Virus record (IMG/VR): IMGVR_UViG_3300025687_000360
Location: 1 to 22,246 of that record
From: a virus
Reading direction: 5' to 3' (one strand)
DNA: 22,246 nt
Part shown: positions 1-8,798 of the stretch, one piece after another
Position numbering within the stretch: position 1 is the first letter of the stretch
Layout: each line of letters starts with the position of its first letter
Made by a program: the position numbers and the translations under genes
The notes under the pieces: generated by a model
What the model saw: the letters and a program-made list of their open reading frames with translations, nothing else
Databases searched by the model: none
What the model was told of the DNA's origin: nothing

Positions 1-2414
1 TTCTTCATTGAAGATTGATTTTCTTTATCTTTCTGTGATCCAGCTAGAACCCCCACTCCAGCACCAGCACCTACACCATAAGCTGTGATTGGTTCATCCT
101 TTGGTGTCCACTCATACCATGTGTTTCCTTTTTCGTCAGTAACTTTTTTTGCACCATACTTCTTTTGAACATAAGTAGACAACTGTTTTTCATATATATT
201 GTAAAGGTCTCTATATTTTCTAGCAATCTGTGTTCTGGTATTTTTATTTAAAGCTTGTTCAACAACATCTATAAGATCATTATCCATGTTTGGAATTCGA
301 CTTAAATCAATTTTGTCTTTTCTTAAATCAATAAAAAATTTGTGGACAGGATCATCAATCTTTTCAACCTCAAACAAAAATGTATTTCTTACTGGAAATT
401 GAACTAGTTTACCAGTAAGAGCATACTCATTAAGTTCATATCCCTCTTCAGGACTATAGATACCAAGTTGAAGCACATCTCCCTCTTCAGTTTCATCCCA
501 AAAGTCAAACTTTTTACCTTTGACTGAAGGTATGTCTACTGTATTTACATCTTCTCTATATAACTTACTTAGTGCAGGATCAGGTTTACCATTAACAAGA
601 GAACTTTCATAAGCCCAGTGTTCTATTTCTGCTGCTGTTTTACCAGTCGGAATTCTAATAGATTTTTTTCCATCAAATAAAGCTTTTGCATTCTCTTCTT
701 GAACAATTCTTTCAAACATTGCTCTTTTAAATTGCTTTATTTCAGACTCATATGGGAAAGGTAGTCCACGGTCTCTTTCTTCTTCTAATCTCCATATAAT
801 ACTAGAAAGATTATCTCTTTGATCTCTACCAATTTTTAAAGCAAAGTTAGATAACTCTTGGTTTTCTTTAAAACTCCTAACAATTCCTACATAAGGTTCT
901 GCTAATCTTTTTTGTAAAGTGTCTGGTAATAGGGTTAAGGGAACTTGACCGTAATATCTTTGCTCTGGTCCAACAGGTCTATTGTAATTTACATGAAATA
1001 ATAATTCATTCCCGGTAATTCTATTAGTTGTAGTAAGACCTTTTTCAGCATTGTTAATAGAAAGATCGGGCCAGACTTTAGCAAATGTGCCATCTTTTAA
1101 TTGTAGGTTGTCAGGGACTTCTCTAAAGATTGATTCAATGGACTGATTCCATCTCTTTATGTCTGGCAGATTATTAAATAATCCACCAACTTCTGGATTA
1201 TTTTGAATTAGTGTATTACCTTGAATTGGATCACTTTGTAATTCAGAAACGTATCTTATTTCACCACCAACATCATCAAATACTCTTGAGTGACCAATAA
1301 CTTGAGGATTCTCCCAGTGTTTAGTTGTTCCAGTATTAAACGGAACAGTCCATAAATGTGACTCAGGATTTACATAATCACCTTGAGCATAGTGTATTCT
1401 ATCAAGACCTAAAATATTATAACGGTCGCTTACTTCCAGTCGCAGAGGAATTATATCTTTAACTAACTCTCTCTCGACATCTTCTCTTGATATAATAGTA
1501 GAGTCTGTTTCATTTAAAAATCTTCTAAGATTTGTTACGTCTAGTTCACGAAGATCTTTCTGTCCAAGAAGATCTTCTAAAGTAGCTCTTTTAATAAAAT
1601 TAGACTTAGGTAATCTTTTTAAAAGATTTGTTGTAAATTTTTTAGTTGTATTAGAAATTGTACCTGCTGGAATAAATGATAAACTGAACATTGCTGCTTC
1701 AGCAATATCTGGATCAATCTGAATCTGATTAATATTATTAACCTCTCCACTACCAGCTAGAGACATGCCAGCTTTTTGAAAACCCTCTGGTGCTTTTCCT
1801 ACAGCAAAGTCTTTTAAAGAAGCATCAGTAAATGCACCTACAGGAGATGGTCCAGAAATGTCTTGTACAGATCCATCACTCATCCTAGCCATGTGACCTG
1901 GAGTGGATGTAGTAGAAGAGGTTGAGTCTCTCCAAGATTCTAGTGAATCTCCAACATCAGTTAATGTATTACTAAAAGCTCTAGCTTCTCCAAATGGATT
2001 AAAGTTTTTTATATCATTTGACATCTTTACATGGATTCGACGTTCAGCATCAAGAGCTTCGTCTACTGTATCAAAAGATGGAAACTTATCAAGACCAATT
2101 TGTCTAGCTCTTTCAACAGATGCAACATCATCTAAGACTTTCCCATCTCCCCAATAACTTGGAAGAAGGTATTCTCTTCCTTCAACATTAGTAACTATAC
2201 CACGATAAGTAGTGATATCTCCGTTTGAACCAGTCATGTATTGATTAGAATCAAGAATTCTTTTATGATGAGAATAAGCTCTCATTTCATTTTGAGTCAA
2301 CATTCCATAATCAGGTTGATTCATTGAATTAAAGATATCACTCTTTATTCTATCAAAGTCCGCCAGTCCTGGTCTAATAAACTGCTCGTTCTCTTGTAGA
2401 AAATTATCTTCCAT
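1..2414 (-). CDS. Large phage protein with ELQSD-type polyvalent-like domain, partial (C-terminus off the left edge)
   Basis: An uninterrupted minus-strand frame runs from an ATG at 2414 to the window edge, giving at least 804 residues. The start overlaps the end of the preceding 1205-residue gene by 11 bases and has AGAAGG just upstream. I see an ordered set of motifs: HWENPQVIGHSRVFDD then ELQSD (residues 391-395), an IPTGKTAAEIEHW segment (about 588-600), and near the edge KKYGAKKVTDEKG followed by WYEW (about 751-769). From memory, this ELQSD / FPTGxTAAxIEG / YLxKKYxAKxITDxxG series recurs in very large multi-domain 'polyvalent' proteins of phages and conjugative elements. Its biochemical role is unknown to me. 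A Gly/Ala-rich hydrophobic run (AYGVGAGAGVGVLAGS) begins close to the edge. Position after the ejection proteins suggests an internal virion protein co-delivered with DNA, which is inference. The gene looks more A/T-rich than the capsid gene. Confidence 0.85.
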   Translation of the reverse strand, partial: MEDNFLQENEQFIRPGLADFDRIKSDIFNSMNQPDYGMLTQNEMRAYSHHKRILDSNQYMTGSNGDITTYRGIVTNVEGREYLLPSYWGDGKVLDDVASVERARQIGLDKFPSFDTVDEALDAERRIHVKMSNDIKNFNPFGEARAFSNTLTDVGDSLESWRDSTSSTTSTPGHMARMSDGSVQDISGPSPVGAFTDASLKDFAVGKAPEGFQKAGMSLAGSGEVNNINQIQIDPDIAEAAMFSLSFIPAGTISNTTKKFTTNLLKRLPKSNFIKRATLEDLLGQKDLRELDVTNLRRFLNETDSTIISREDVERELVKDIIPLRLEVSDRYNILGLDRIHYAQGDYVNPESHLWTVPFNTGTTKHWENPQVIGHSRVFDDVGGEIRYVSELQSDPIQGNTLIQNNPEVGGLFNNLPDIKRWNQSIESIFREVPDNLQLKDGTFAKVWPDLSINNAEKGLTTTNRITGNELLFHVNYNRPVGPEQRYYGQVPLTLLPDTLQKRLAEPYVGIVRSFKENQELSNFALKIGRDQRDNLSSIIWRLEEERDRGLPFPYESEIKQFKRAMFERIVQEENAKALFDGKKSIRIPTGKTAAEIEHWAYESSLVNGKPDPALSKLYREDVNTVDIPSVKGKKFDFWDETEEGDVLQLGIYSPEEGYELNEYALTGKLVQFPVRNTFLFEVEKIDDPVHKFFIDLRKDKIDLSRIPNMDNDLIDVVEQALNKNTRTQIARKYRDLYNIYEKQLSTYVQKKYGAKKVTDEKGNTWYEWTPKDEPITAYGVGAGAGVGVLAGSQKDKENQSSMK

Positions 2415-5400
2415 TTCTCATACCTTCTCTTAGATCTCTTTCAGAAATGTATAAACTACTTGAATCAGTACGTAAATCACTCTCTAATGTTTGCGGCTCA
2501 TGCCTATACTCTCGTCTTGTTCCTAGAACATCACCAAGATATCCCTGATATGCTGATCTAATACCAGGATTAAGATGGGCTGCTGCTTTAAACAGTTCAC
2601 CATCTGCTGCATCAGGAATTGCCTGTAAAAACTTACCAAATGTAGCAGTCAATGGTATAGGGTACATAGCAGAAGGATTAATCTCGTGAGTTCCAATAAG
2701 ATTATATCTCATACCTAAAGCAGCAGATACAGGCCATGACCCAGCACTACTCATTTCAGCACCCTTAGCCATCTGCATACCCATTCCTTGATCTGGTGGC
2801 CACTCACCATAACTAAAGAAGTATCTAAAGTCTTGTTGTGCTGCATATACTGGTAACATAGCTAGCATAGCTACAAAGACCTTAGTATCACCATCCTCTA
2901 TACGCTCGATAAGCTCATTTGTTTGAGCAGATTTAGCTTGAAGCCAAGAAGTATACTGACCAAGTAATCTAATTGTAGGGTCTCTTGATTGTACAAACAA
3001 GAGTCTATTGCCAACATTAGCAATCTTAGCATCACGTTCAGCAGCTTTATATCCTGCTCTTTCTAGAACAGTTCTGGCTTTAGGATTTCTAAAAGCATCT
3101 TCAAAGGTAGAATGTTGACTTAATATCTTAGCTTCTTCAGATGTAACACCAAGTGTTTCTAAATATTGTAAGTGTGATAGTGCCCTCTTTCCAGGAACTT
3201 GACCAGTAACTATAGACTTTGGAGAAGAGATAGCTTTCTGTGCAGAGATGAACGCATCTTCCATCCCTGTATTATAAGCATACCTTCTACTTAAAGAAGT
3301 AACTGATGTTAGACCAGATAGTGAAAACAACCATGTATTAAATTGCATCATTTTCTGTACATATGGATCACTACTATTAGTTAATCCGTGTTGAGCAGCA
3401 AGTTCTTGTTGAATAGCTGTTCTCTCTGAAAATCTCATATTAGCTGATTTATAATCCCACTTTCCTCGAAGTGAAGTGCTACCAAGAACTGGAAAATTCT
3501 TTATCATAGCTGACCAGTTCTTTGAGTTTTGTATTGGTTGTAATAAATCACCAAGAGCAGATATAGTAACATTAGGTGCTAGCAGCACTACGTTACTAGC
3601 TGTAGCCAGTGTAGTTAAGATTCTATTAGCCACTGGTCCAAGGGTGTTCTCACCATATCTACCAAAGAAGGAGTTAACTCCATTAATAATAGCTTCCATT
3701 TCTCGCTCTTCTTCTGGATGCATCATCTTACCTTGACGAGATCCATCATACTTTCTACGTACAGCAAGTAGTAATTCCTTAACCCCCTCCATACCTTTTC
3801 CAAAAGTTCTTGACACTTCAATAGAACGTACAGAATTCTCAAGAGTATTATAAACTACAGAAGTAGGATCATTGACTAGATATGGTTCTAGTATCTCTTC
3901 AATCTTAGCATTGATCACAGGGTCTTTTGTATGTAATATACGCTGACGTTCAATATGTACCTGAGTAGGAGTTTTTAATTCTATATTTCTAATAGCTCTA
4001 TCGATAGTATGATGACTAGAAAGATCTCCTGGTTTTGCTTTCATATTACCATCGGATACAGCTTTCTTTAGTCCTCTTAGTGTCACAATAGGTTCTAGTT
4101 GATATGCTTGAATGTCTTGAGCAATCCCTAAAGCTTTCTGATGTCTAGCACCCATATCCATTTTAGGATACATAAGTGCCATTACTTGATCCATAGCCCT
4201 TGTAAATCCATCAAAATCTTTACCTATCTCATTAGGATTATAAACACGAGTGAAATAATTTGGGATCTCTTGTGGAAATGTAAAGCCTGCATCAGTAGCA
4301 TACTTAATAAAGTATGTGTACATGTCTCTGACTTCTTCTGAAGCCCTTAATACTTCTGGATCAGTTGATTTACCATATCCTCGTAGTCGTCTAACAACCT
4401 CTAGTTGTTGTTCAGGAGACAGTTTTTCACGAGTAACTGGATTAGTAAGAGCATCATCAATAGCTCTATGCCACAACATTGTATTCTGATCTGATCTAGA
4501 TTCAACAGATTGATTACCAGCAGGAGCTTTAATTTTCATACCACCAAGAGAAACCTTAGCTCCACTTGGCATAGTTACTGACATCTCACCAAGTCTTTTA
4601 CCAGTATCATATCTACCGTGTTGATTGAAAAGAAGTCTGGAGAAAAGAGTTGTCTCGTTCCCCATAGAATTAAGTCTTGTTGCTTGAGTCATAGAAGTAG
4701 ACACATTAATATATCTAGCAGCAGTATTCATCATACCATGATAGCCAAGCTGTAGAAATCTCTTACTTGCATCTGTTGGTATATATTTACTTGCCATAGT
4801 CTTTCTATGCAATGCTCCTAAAACAACACCAGTCCACCCTAACATAATTGCTAGTGAATCTGGATCTTCGATATCAGCAGTGTCACCTAATAATAAACCA
4901 GAAGCTCCACCAATACCGCCATAAAAGATTGGTCGAGTTACATGATCATTTAACATAATGATCATACGGTCAGTTAAAGTTTGATTCTTAGCAAGTTCTT
5001 CCATAATCTGAACAACCATATCAGATTGAAGACCTGCTTGTTTCTCCATATATTCTTGTATCTTTTCTCGTCTTAAGGTTCTTATTGTATGGAGTTGAGT
5101 AGTATCCCATTTTTTCTTTGGTATCTTATTTCCATTAGCATCTACAGAAATACGATTAGTTTCATCTTTGATTCTTTTATCAAAGTATCTCAGTAGGCCA
5201 TTAAAGCTATTATCTTCAGATTCAACCTTAAGCCAAAGCTCACGAAGAGGTTGATTGTTTGTAACAATCTCCTCAAATGAATCAACCTCTTTTTGTGTGA
5301 ATCCATAACGAGATACTAATAAGTTTCGTCTTTCAGCAATCATAGCAGTAGATGGACTATATTGTGCTACCTTATTACCAGTAGCCATAAGTTCATAAAC

Positions 5401-6021
5401 ACCATTAGCTTTTTCTTGCATCCTAGCTTTGACTCCCATCTTAGAAGCAATCCATGGCATAACAATATTACCAACTGCTGCTCCGGTTAATCCAGCAACA
5501 GCAGACTCTCCTGCATTAAAATCACCAGTCTCACTTAATTGTCGGAATGTTGAGTAACCAGCAGCTTCTACACCAATAGCAGCAGCAGTTAGATTTCTAA
5601 CCCCAGCTTTTCCAGTATTTAATGCGACTGCTGCCCCCCTTGCTGGAGGATATAAACTGACAGGATCCATAAATGATACTGCTATATCACCAAAAATAAC
5701 TGATGGATCTTCATCATATATTCCACCAGCAAACTCTGGATAATCTTTATATAAGTTTTTTAAATACTCTTCCTGTTGATCAATAAGATTTTGATCAAAG
5801 TCTCCATCTTTCCAAGCAGCACTGACTACATTATAGATCATTGGAAGAAGAAATCTAGACTTAGCAGCACCATACTGAATCTTCCTAAACCTGGTTGGTT
5901 CTGGAGTTTCATTTGGATCTAGATTTGCTAGATCCATTAATGACATCTCATCAGGAGACTTATTACTTACTTCTTCTTGATCAGGAGGAAGGTTAGCTAA
6001 TTCTAATAAAGAACTATTCAT
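2404..6021 (-). CDS. Large internal virion (ejection) protein, T7 gp16-like role
   Basis: This is a 1205-residue protein. Its start overlaps the end of the 770-residue gene by 8 bases and is preceded by AGGA. Size and position match T7 gp16 (about 1318 residues), the last of the core proteins that form the DNA ejection channel. I see no lytic transglycosylase signature of the kind found at the N-terminus of T7 gp16. Two copies of SL(L/M)(E/D)LANL(P/D)P occupy residues 4-13 and 27-36 in an acidic N-terminus. Hydrophobic Gly/Ala-rich stretches occur near residues 174-195 and 363-405, around 795-820, and near 1045-1065 (AMLAMLPVYAAQ), suggesting membrane contact. The remainder is mainly predicted helical and charged. 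The role is assigned from size, gene order and composition, not from a recognised domain. It could alternatively be a tape-measure-like or other virion protein. Confidence 0.7.
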   Translation of the reverse strand: MNSSLLELANLPPDQEEVSNKSPDEMSLMDLANLDPNETPEPTRFRKIQYGAAKSRFLLPMIYNVVSAAWKDGDFDQNLIDQQEEYLKNLYKDYPEFAGGIYDEDPSVIFGDIAVSFMDPVSLYPPARGAAVALNTGKAGVRNLTAAAIGVEAAGYSTFRQLSETGDFNAGESAVAGLTGAAVGNIVMPWIASKMGVKARMQEKANGVYELMATGNKVAQYSPSTAMIAERRNLLVSRYGFTQKEVDSFEEIVTNNQPLRELWLKVESEDNSFNGLLRYFDKRIKDETNRISVDANGNKIPKKKWDTTQLHTIRTLRREKIQEYMEKQAGLQSDMVVQIMEELAKNQTLTDRMIIMLNDHVTRPIFYGGIGGASGLLLGDTADIEDPDSLAIMLGWTGVVLGALHRKTMASKYIPTDASKRFLQLGYHGMMNTAARYINVSTSMTQATRLNSMGNETTLFSRLLFNQHGRYDTGKRLGEMSVTMPSGAKVSLGGMKIKAPAGNQSVESRSDQNTMLWHRAIDDALTNPVTREKLSPEQQLEVVRRLRGYGKSTDPEVLRASEEVRDMYTYFIKYATDAGFTFPQEIPNYFTRVYNPNEIGKDFDGFTRAMDQVMALMYPKMDMGARHQKALGIAQDIQAYQLEPIVTLRGLKKAVSDGNMKAKPGDLSSHHTIDRAIRNIELKTPTQVHIERQRILHTKDPVINAKIEEILEPYLVNDPTSVVYNTLENSVRSIEVSRTFGKGMEGVKELLLAVRRKYDGSRQGKMMHPEEEREMEAIINGVNSFFGRYGENTLGPVANRILTTLATASNVVLLAPNVTISALGDLLQPIQNSKNWSAMIKNFPVLGSTSLRGKWDYKSANMRFSERTAIQQELAAQHGLTNSSDPYVQKMMQFNTWLFSLSGLTSVTSLSRRYAYNTGMEDAFISAQKAISSPKSIVTGQVPGKRALSHLQYLETLGVTSEEAKILSQHSTFEDAFRNPKARTVLERAGYKAAERDAKIANVGNRLLFVQSRDPTIRLLGQYTSWLQAKSAQTNELIERIEDGDTKVFVAMLAMLPVYAAQQDFRYFFSYGEWPPDQGMGMQMAKGAEMSSAGSWPVSAALGMRYNLIGTHEINPSAMYPIPLTATFGKFLQAIPDAADGELFKAAAHLNPGIRSAYQGYLGDVLGTRREYRHEPQTLESDLRTDSSSLYISERDLREGMRNGR

Positions 6022-8326
6022 TACTGATTCCTACTTTTTTTGCATTAAATTTGAAAGTCTCTCTATATTGTTGAACACCTCTTTCTCCAAACTGACTTCT
6101 AATTATGTTAACTCTGTTATAAAACTGAGCTGGATTGAAATTAGTAGTCTTGCCATTAGGATCAGTTACTACAATGGTGTGTATATCCATCCCATCTTCT
6201 ACATATAAAATGTCTTGTAGTAGTGAAGAAATATTACCAATCATAGAAGGTGAAAGATCCATATCTCTTAGTGGAATTCCTGAATCTTTACTAGCAGCTT
6301 TTGATGGAGTAAAGGTTACGTTTCCATTTTTCTGTTTAGAAAGCTTCCCTTGCATTATATTTGCAGTAGCTGCAAGAGCTTCAGCATGTGTTACATTTCT
6401 GTTTGTATTTCTATATTCATTATATGTATTTTTAAAATCAATTGAATATGTAGCTCTAGCAGTGCTGTCAGAATCGTTTTGTGCCCAAAACTTTCTCATA
6501 AGATCATAAGATGGATCATTAGAATCAACTAAACTAGAAACATATCCATATCCTTCTGCTGCTGTTTGTTCATCAGGTCTTCCAGGACTACCTGTAGGAC
6601 CAGCTACTGGTTGACCGGCAGCCAGTACCTGTGATCCCAAGGCTCGCATATCATATCCAAATACTGATTCTTCACCAGATGAGTTTCCTAGGGTAGCGGT
6701 GCGTACAGTTTCAAGAGTAGTGAACTCTTCTCCAGCAAGTCGGATAATCTTAAACTTATCCATAGGAGTAAGTGTCTCTCCTCTTTCTGCTGCTGCTGCC
6801 ATTTCAACAGCTAGTCTATTCTTTACATATCCAGAAAGTAATCCGTTAGGAATACCCATAGAAGCTTCTTGAGCTTGATATCCAGCAATCAAAGCATCAA
6901 AAACATTTTTTGATGTTTTAGCATCTTGGGATAGTTGTCTAGTAAATGCACTAGCAACAGCTTCAGCCTCTTCCCTTTGCTCTTTAGTAAGTGCAAGCTC
7001 TCCTCTCTTACCTTGTGTAAATAAATTGAAGCCTTCTAGATATTGATTCCATAAAGTTCCTTCTTTAATAGCTCTCTCTAAACCTTGTCCATCAATTTCA
7101 AAATCTTTGATAATAGAATCAAGAACCTTCATATGATATTCTAAAGGTAAAAGTCGGATCTGTCCTCTTTTAATTTCATTAGATAGTCTCTCAGCAGCTA
7201 TCTTCTCATTACCAAGAGCTATACTCTGACGTTGAACATGCATGTTTATACGAGCATTATTTAAATTTGCAATAGCCTGAGCATGCTCTATTGGAGACAT
7301 TGTACGATCTTTAGAGAACTGCCATGTTAGTTTATTATATTCTAAAACCCTAGCATTATAATCTAGTGGAGCAGTGGCGTTATTCCATCTAGCAACAGCT
7401 AAGTTAAGAGCAGCCATTTCTTGAGCATTTTCAAAATTAATAAGACCTGTTCTATTCTCAATATCTCTAATACTGATATTTAATTTAGTTAATTGATTAT
7501 TAAGTTCTTGTCCAGTAATTTCAGTAGCAGTTTTACGAACATTCTGTTCAGCTTGATCTGCTTTAGCAGCAGCCTCTCTATCTTGATTTTGAAGTCTATC
7601 TGGAAGATTTTTATTTTCTGTTACTGCTTTGAATAGATTTTGATTAGCTACCTGTCTATTGACAACACTACTTTCATGAGTGTCTTGAAGAGCTTGGTTC
7701 TCAGCAATAGCAACTTCTTGAGAAGCTTGTGAGATCATTGCCCATTTCATTTGTTCTGAAGGTTGTTTACCTTCACGAGCTACATATTCTCCAATAAATG
7801 CCAAAGTTCTTGTTCTAACTTTATCTGGAAGATCTTTTAATTCAATATCCTTCTCTCTTTGCTCAGGCAGAGGCATAGCAGGACGCTTAGTTATCTGCTT
7901 ATTAATTGCAGCAGAAAAACCTGGAGGATTATAATCAACACCAGTAGCTTCTCTCAACCAACCGACAAATGGATGTGGGCCTAGTGGTTCTCTATAATTA
8001 TCGAGAGTAGGTTCATCACCTGGATCAAAAGACTTAATAACCTTTTGTCGATTATCTCCTTCATTCATCCAGTTCTTTAATTGAACACGATACTTTGCAT
8101 CCTCTTGCCAATTCTTTTCAAGACCAGATGCTTTAGCTAAACTATAAAGGATCTCTTCATCACCCTTAGTCTGAGCAGCAGCATACTCCTTCTTACGTTC
8201 ATCCCAAGCAGTAAGAGATTTTTCATACAACTTCATCTGAAGTTCTTTATTATACTTATCATTTGCTGCTATATCAGCAGTACCTTGTTTTGCAGCACCA
8301 GCAAAGAATGCAAGTAGATTCCCCAT
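6014..8326 (-). CDS. Internal virion protein, T7 gp15-like role
   Basis: This 770-residue protein begins one base after the stop of the 156-residue gene, with AAGGG upstream. T7 gp15 has about 747 residues and occupies the same relative place between gp14 and gp16, so the same role in the ejection channel is proposed. A short hydrophobic N-terminus (MGNLLAFFAGAAKQG) leads into long helical, Gln/Asn/Ala-rich regions over roughly residues 170-420. Examples are ENQALQDTHESSVVNRQVAN and ALNLAVARWNNA, with no catalytic motif. Around residues 575-595 is a Gly/Pro hinge (AAGQPVAGPTGSPGRPDEQ) separating a C-terminal segment of about 180 residues. The 3' end overlaps the start of the 1205-residue gene, which fits coordinated production. 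Sequence-level homology to T7 gp15 is not evident by eye. Confidence 0.65.
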   Translation of the reverse strand: MGNLLAFFAGAAKQGTADIAANDKYNKELQMKLYEKSLTAWDERKKEYAAAQTKGDEEILYSLAKASGLEKNWQEDAKYRVQLKNWMNEGDNRQKVIKSFDPGDEPTLDNYREPLGPHPFVGWLREATGVDYNPPGFSAAINKQITKRPAMPLPEQREKDIELKDLPDKVRTRTLAFIGEYVAREGKQPSEQMKWAMISQASQEVAIAENQALQDTHESSVVNRQVANQNLFKAVTENKNLPDRLQNQDREAAAKADQAEQNVRKTATEITGQELNNQLTKLNISIRDIENRTGLINFENAQEMAALNLAVARWNNATAPLDYNARVLEYNKLTWQFSKDRTMSPIEHAQAIANLNNARINMHVQRQSIALGNEKIAAERLSNEIKRGQIRLLPLEYHMKVLDSIIKDFEIDGQGLERAIKEGTLWNQYLEGFNLFTQGKRGELALTKEQREEAEAVASAFTRQLSQDAKTSKNVFDALIAGYQAQEASMGIPNGLLSGYVKNRLAVEMAAAAERGETLTPMDKFKIIRLAGEEFTTLETVRTATLGNSSGEESVFGYDMRALGSQVLAAGQPVAGPTGSPGRPDEQTAAEGYGYVSSLVDSNDPSYDLMRKFWAQNDSDSTARATYSIDFKNTYNEYRNTNRNVTHAEALAATANIMQGKLSKQKNGNVTFTPSKAASKDSGIPLRDMDLSPSMIGNISSLLQDILYVEDGMDIHTIVVTDPNGKTTNFNPAQFYNRVNIIRSQFGERGVQQYRETFKFNAKKVGISNE

Positions 8327-8327
8327 C

Positions 8328-8798
8328 TTATAGACCCTTCATCATTAAACCAACAGGTTGTTTCTTCATCTTAGCTTCATCACTTCTCTTCTGAAGATCT
8401 TTCTGTTTCTTCATTTTATTACGAACCATACCCTCTAGTGTAGTTGGTATCTGTCTACTGTATACATAATCAATACCATTGTCATAAGCTACTTGTAGGA
8501 TCATATAGATCAGTGGCTCTAGAATTAATAGAGAGACATCAGTATTCCACATTCCATTATACACACCAACTTTTGAGATTAGTGTAGCAATATCAGCTAC
8601 TGGCATTCCTTTACGTAAGAAGTCAATCAACTGAACTTGATAGTCTTGTTCTGCCATTGACATCCATAGAAACCTTAGAACTTTATCTACACTAGAAAAC
8701 TTAGGTGGACGTTCAAATGGTAGCTTATTTTCAGGAGAGTTTGTTAGGCTAGCTCCTGGAACTGGATGATCATATAAAAACTGTTTTGCTTTTTCCAT
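8328..8798 (-). CDS. Conserved phage protein of unknown function (PVPGASLT family)
   Basis: This is a 156-residue protein. Its ATG shares one base with the TAA of the upstream gene (TAATG), so translation is probably coupled. The N-terminus contains PVPGASLTNSPENKLPFERPP, a pattern I recall (PxPGxSLTxEPxNxPWExPP) from small proteins in structural modules of marine myo- and podoviruses whose role is not established. The middle is hydrophobic and helical (VSLLILEPLIYMILQVAYDN, about residues 87-106). The C-terminus is strongly basic with several Lys-Met pairs (MKKQKDLQKRSDEAKMKKQ). It sits among the ejection proteins, so a minor virion component or assembly factor is possible, but nothing in the sequence shows which. 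Confidence 0.75.
   Translation of the reverse strand: MEKAKQFLYDHPVPGASLTNSPENKLPFERPPKFSSVDKVLRFLWMSMAEQDYQVQLIDFLRKGMPVADIATLISKVGVYNGMWNTDVSLLILEPLIYMILQVAYDNGIDYVYSRQIPTTLEGMVRNKMKKQKDLQKRSDEAKMKKQPVGLMMKGL

Noticed and set aside
1903-2157. Plus-strand frame of 84 codons
   Set aside because: It is antisense to the long uninterrupted minus-strand gene at 1-2414. All supported genes are on the minus strand and this one has no convincing start region.
2404-6021. Lytic transglycosylase domain expected by analogy with T7 gp16
   Set aside because: I looked for the catalytic Glu context and the GLMQ-like motif in the N-terminal part and did not find them.
6135-6509. Plus-strand frame of 124 codons, the longest plus-strand candidate
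   Set aside because: It is antisense to the 770-residue gene. The product is a hydrophobic Ser/Val/Leu mixture typical of reversed coding DNA.
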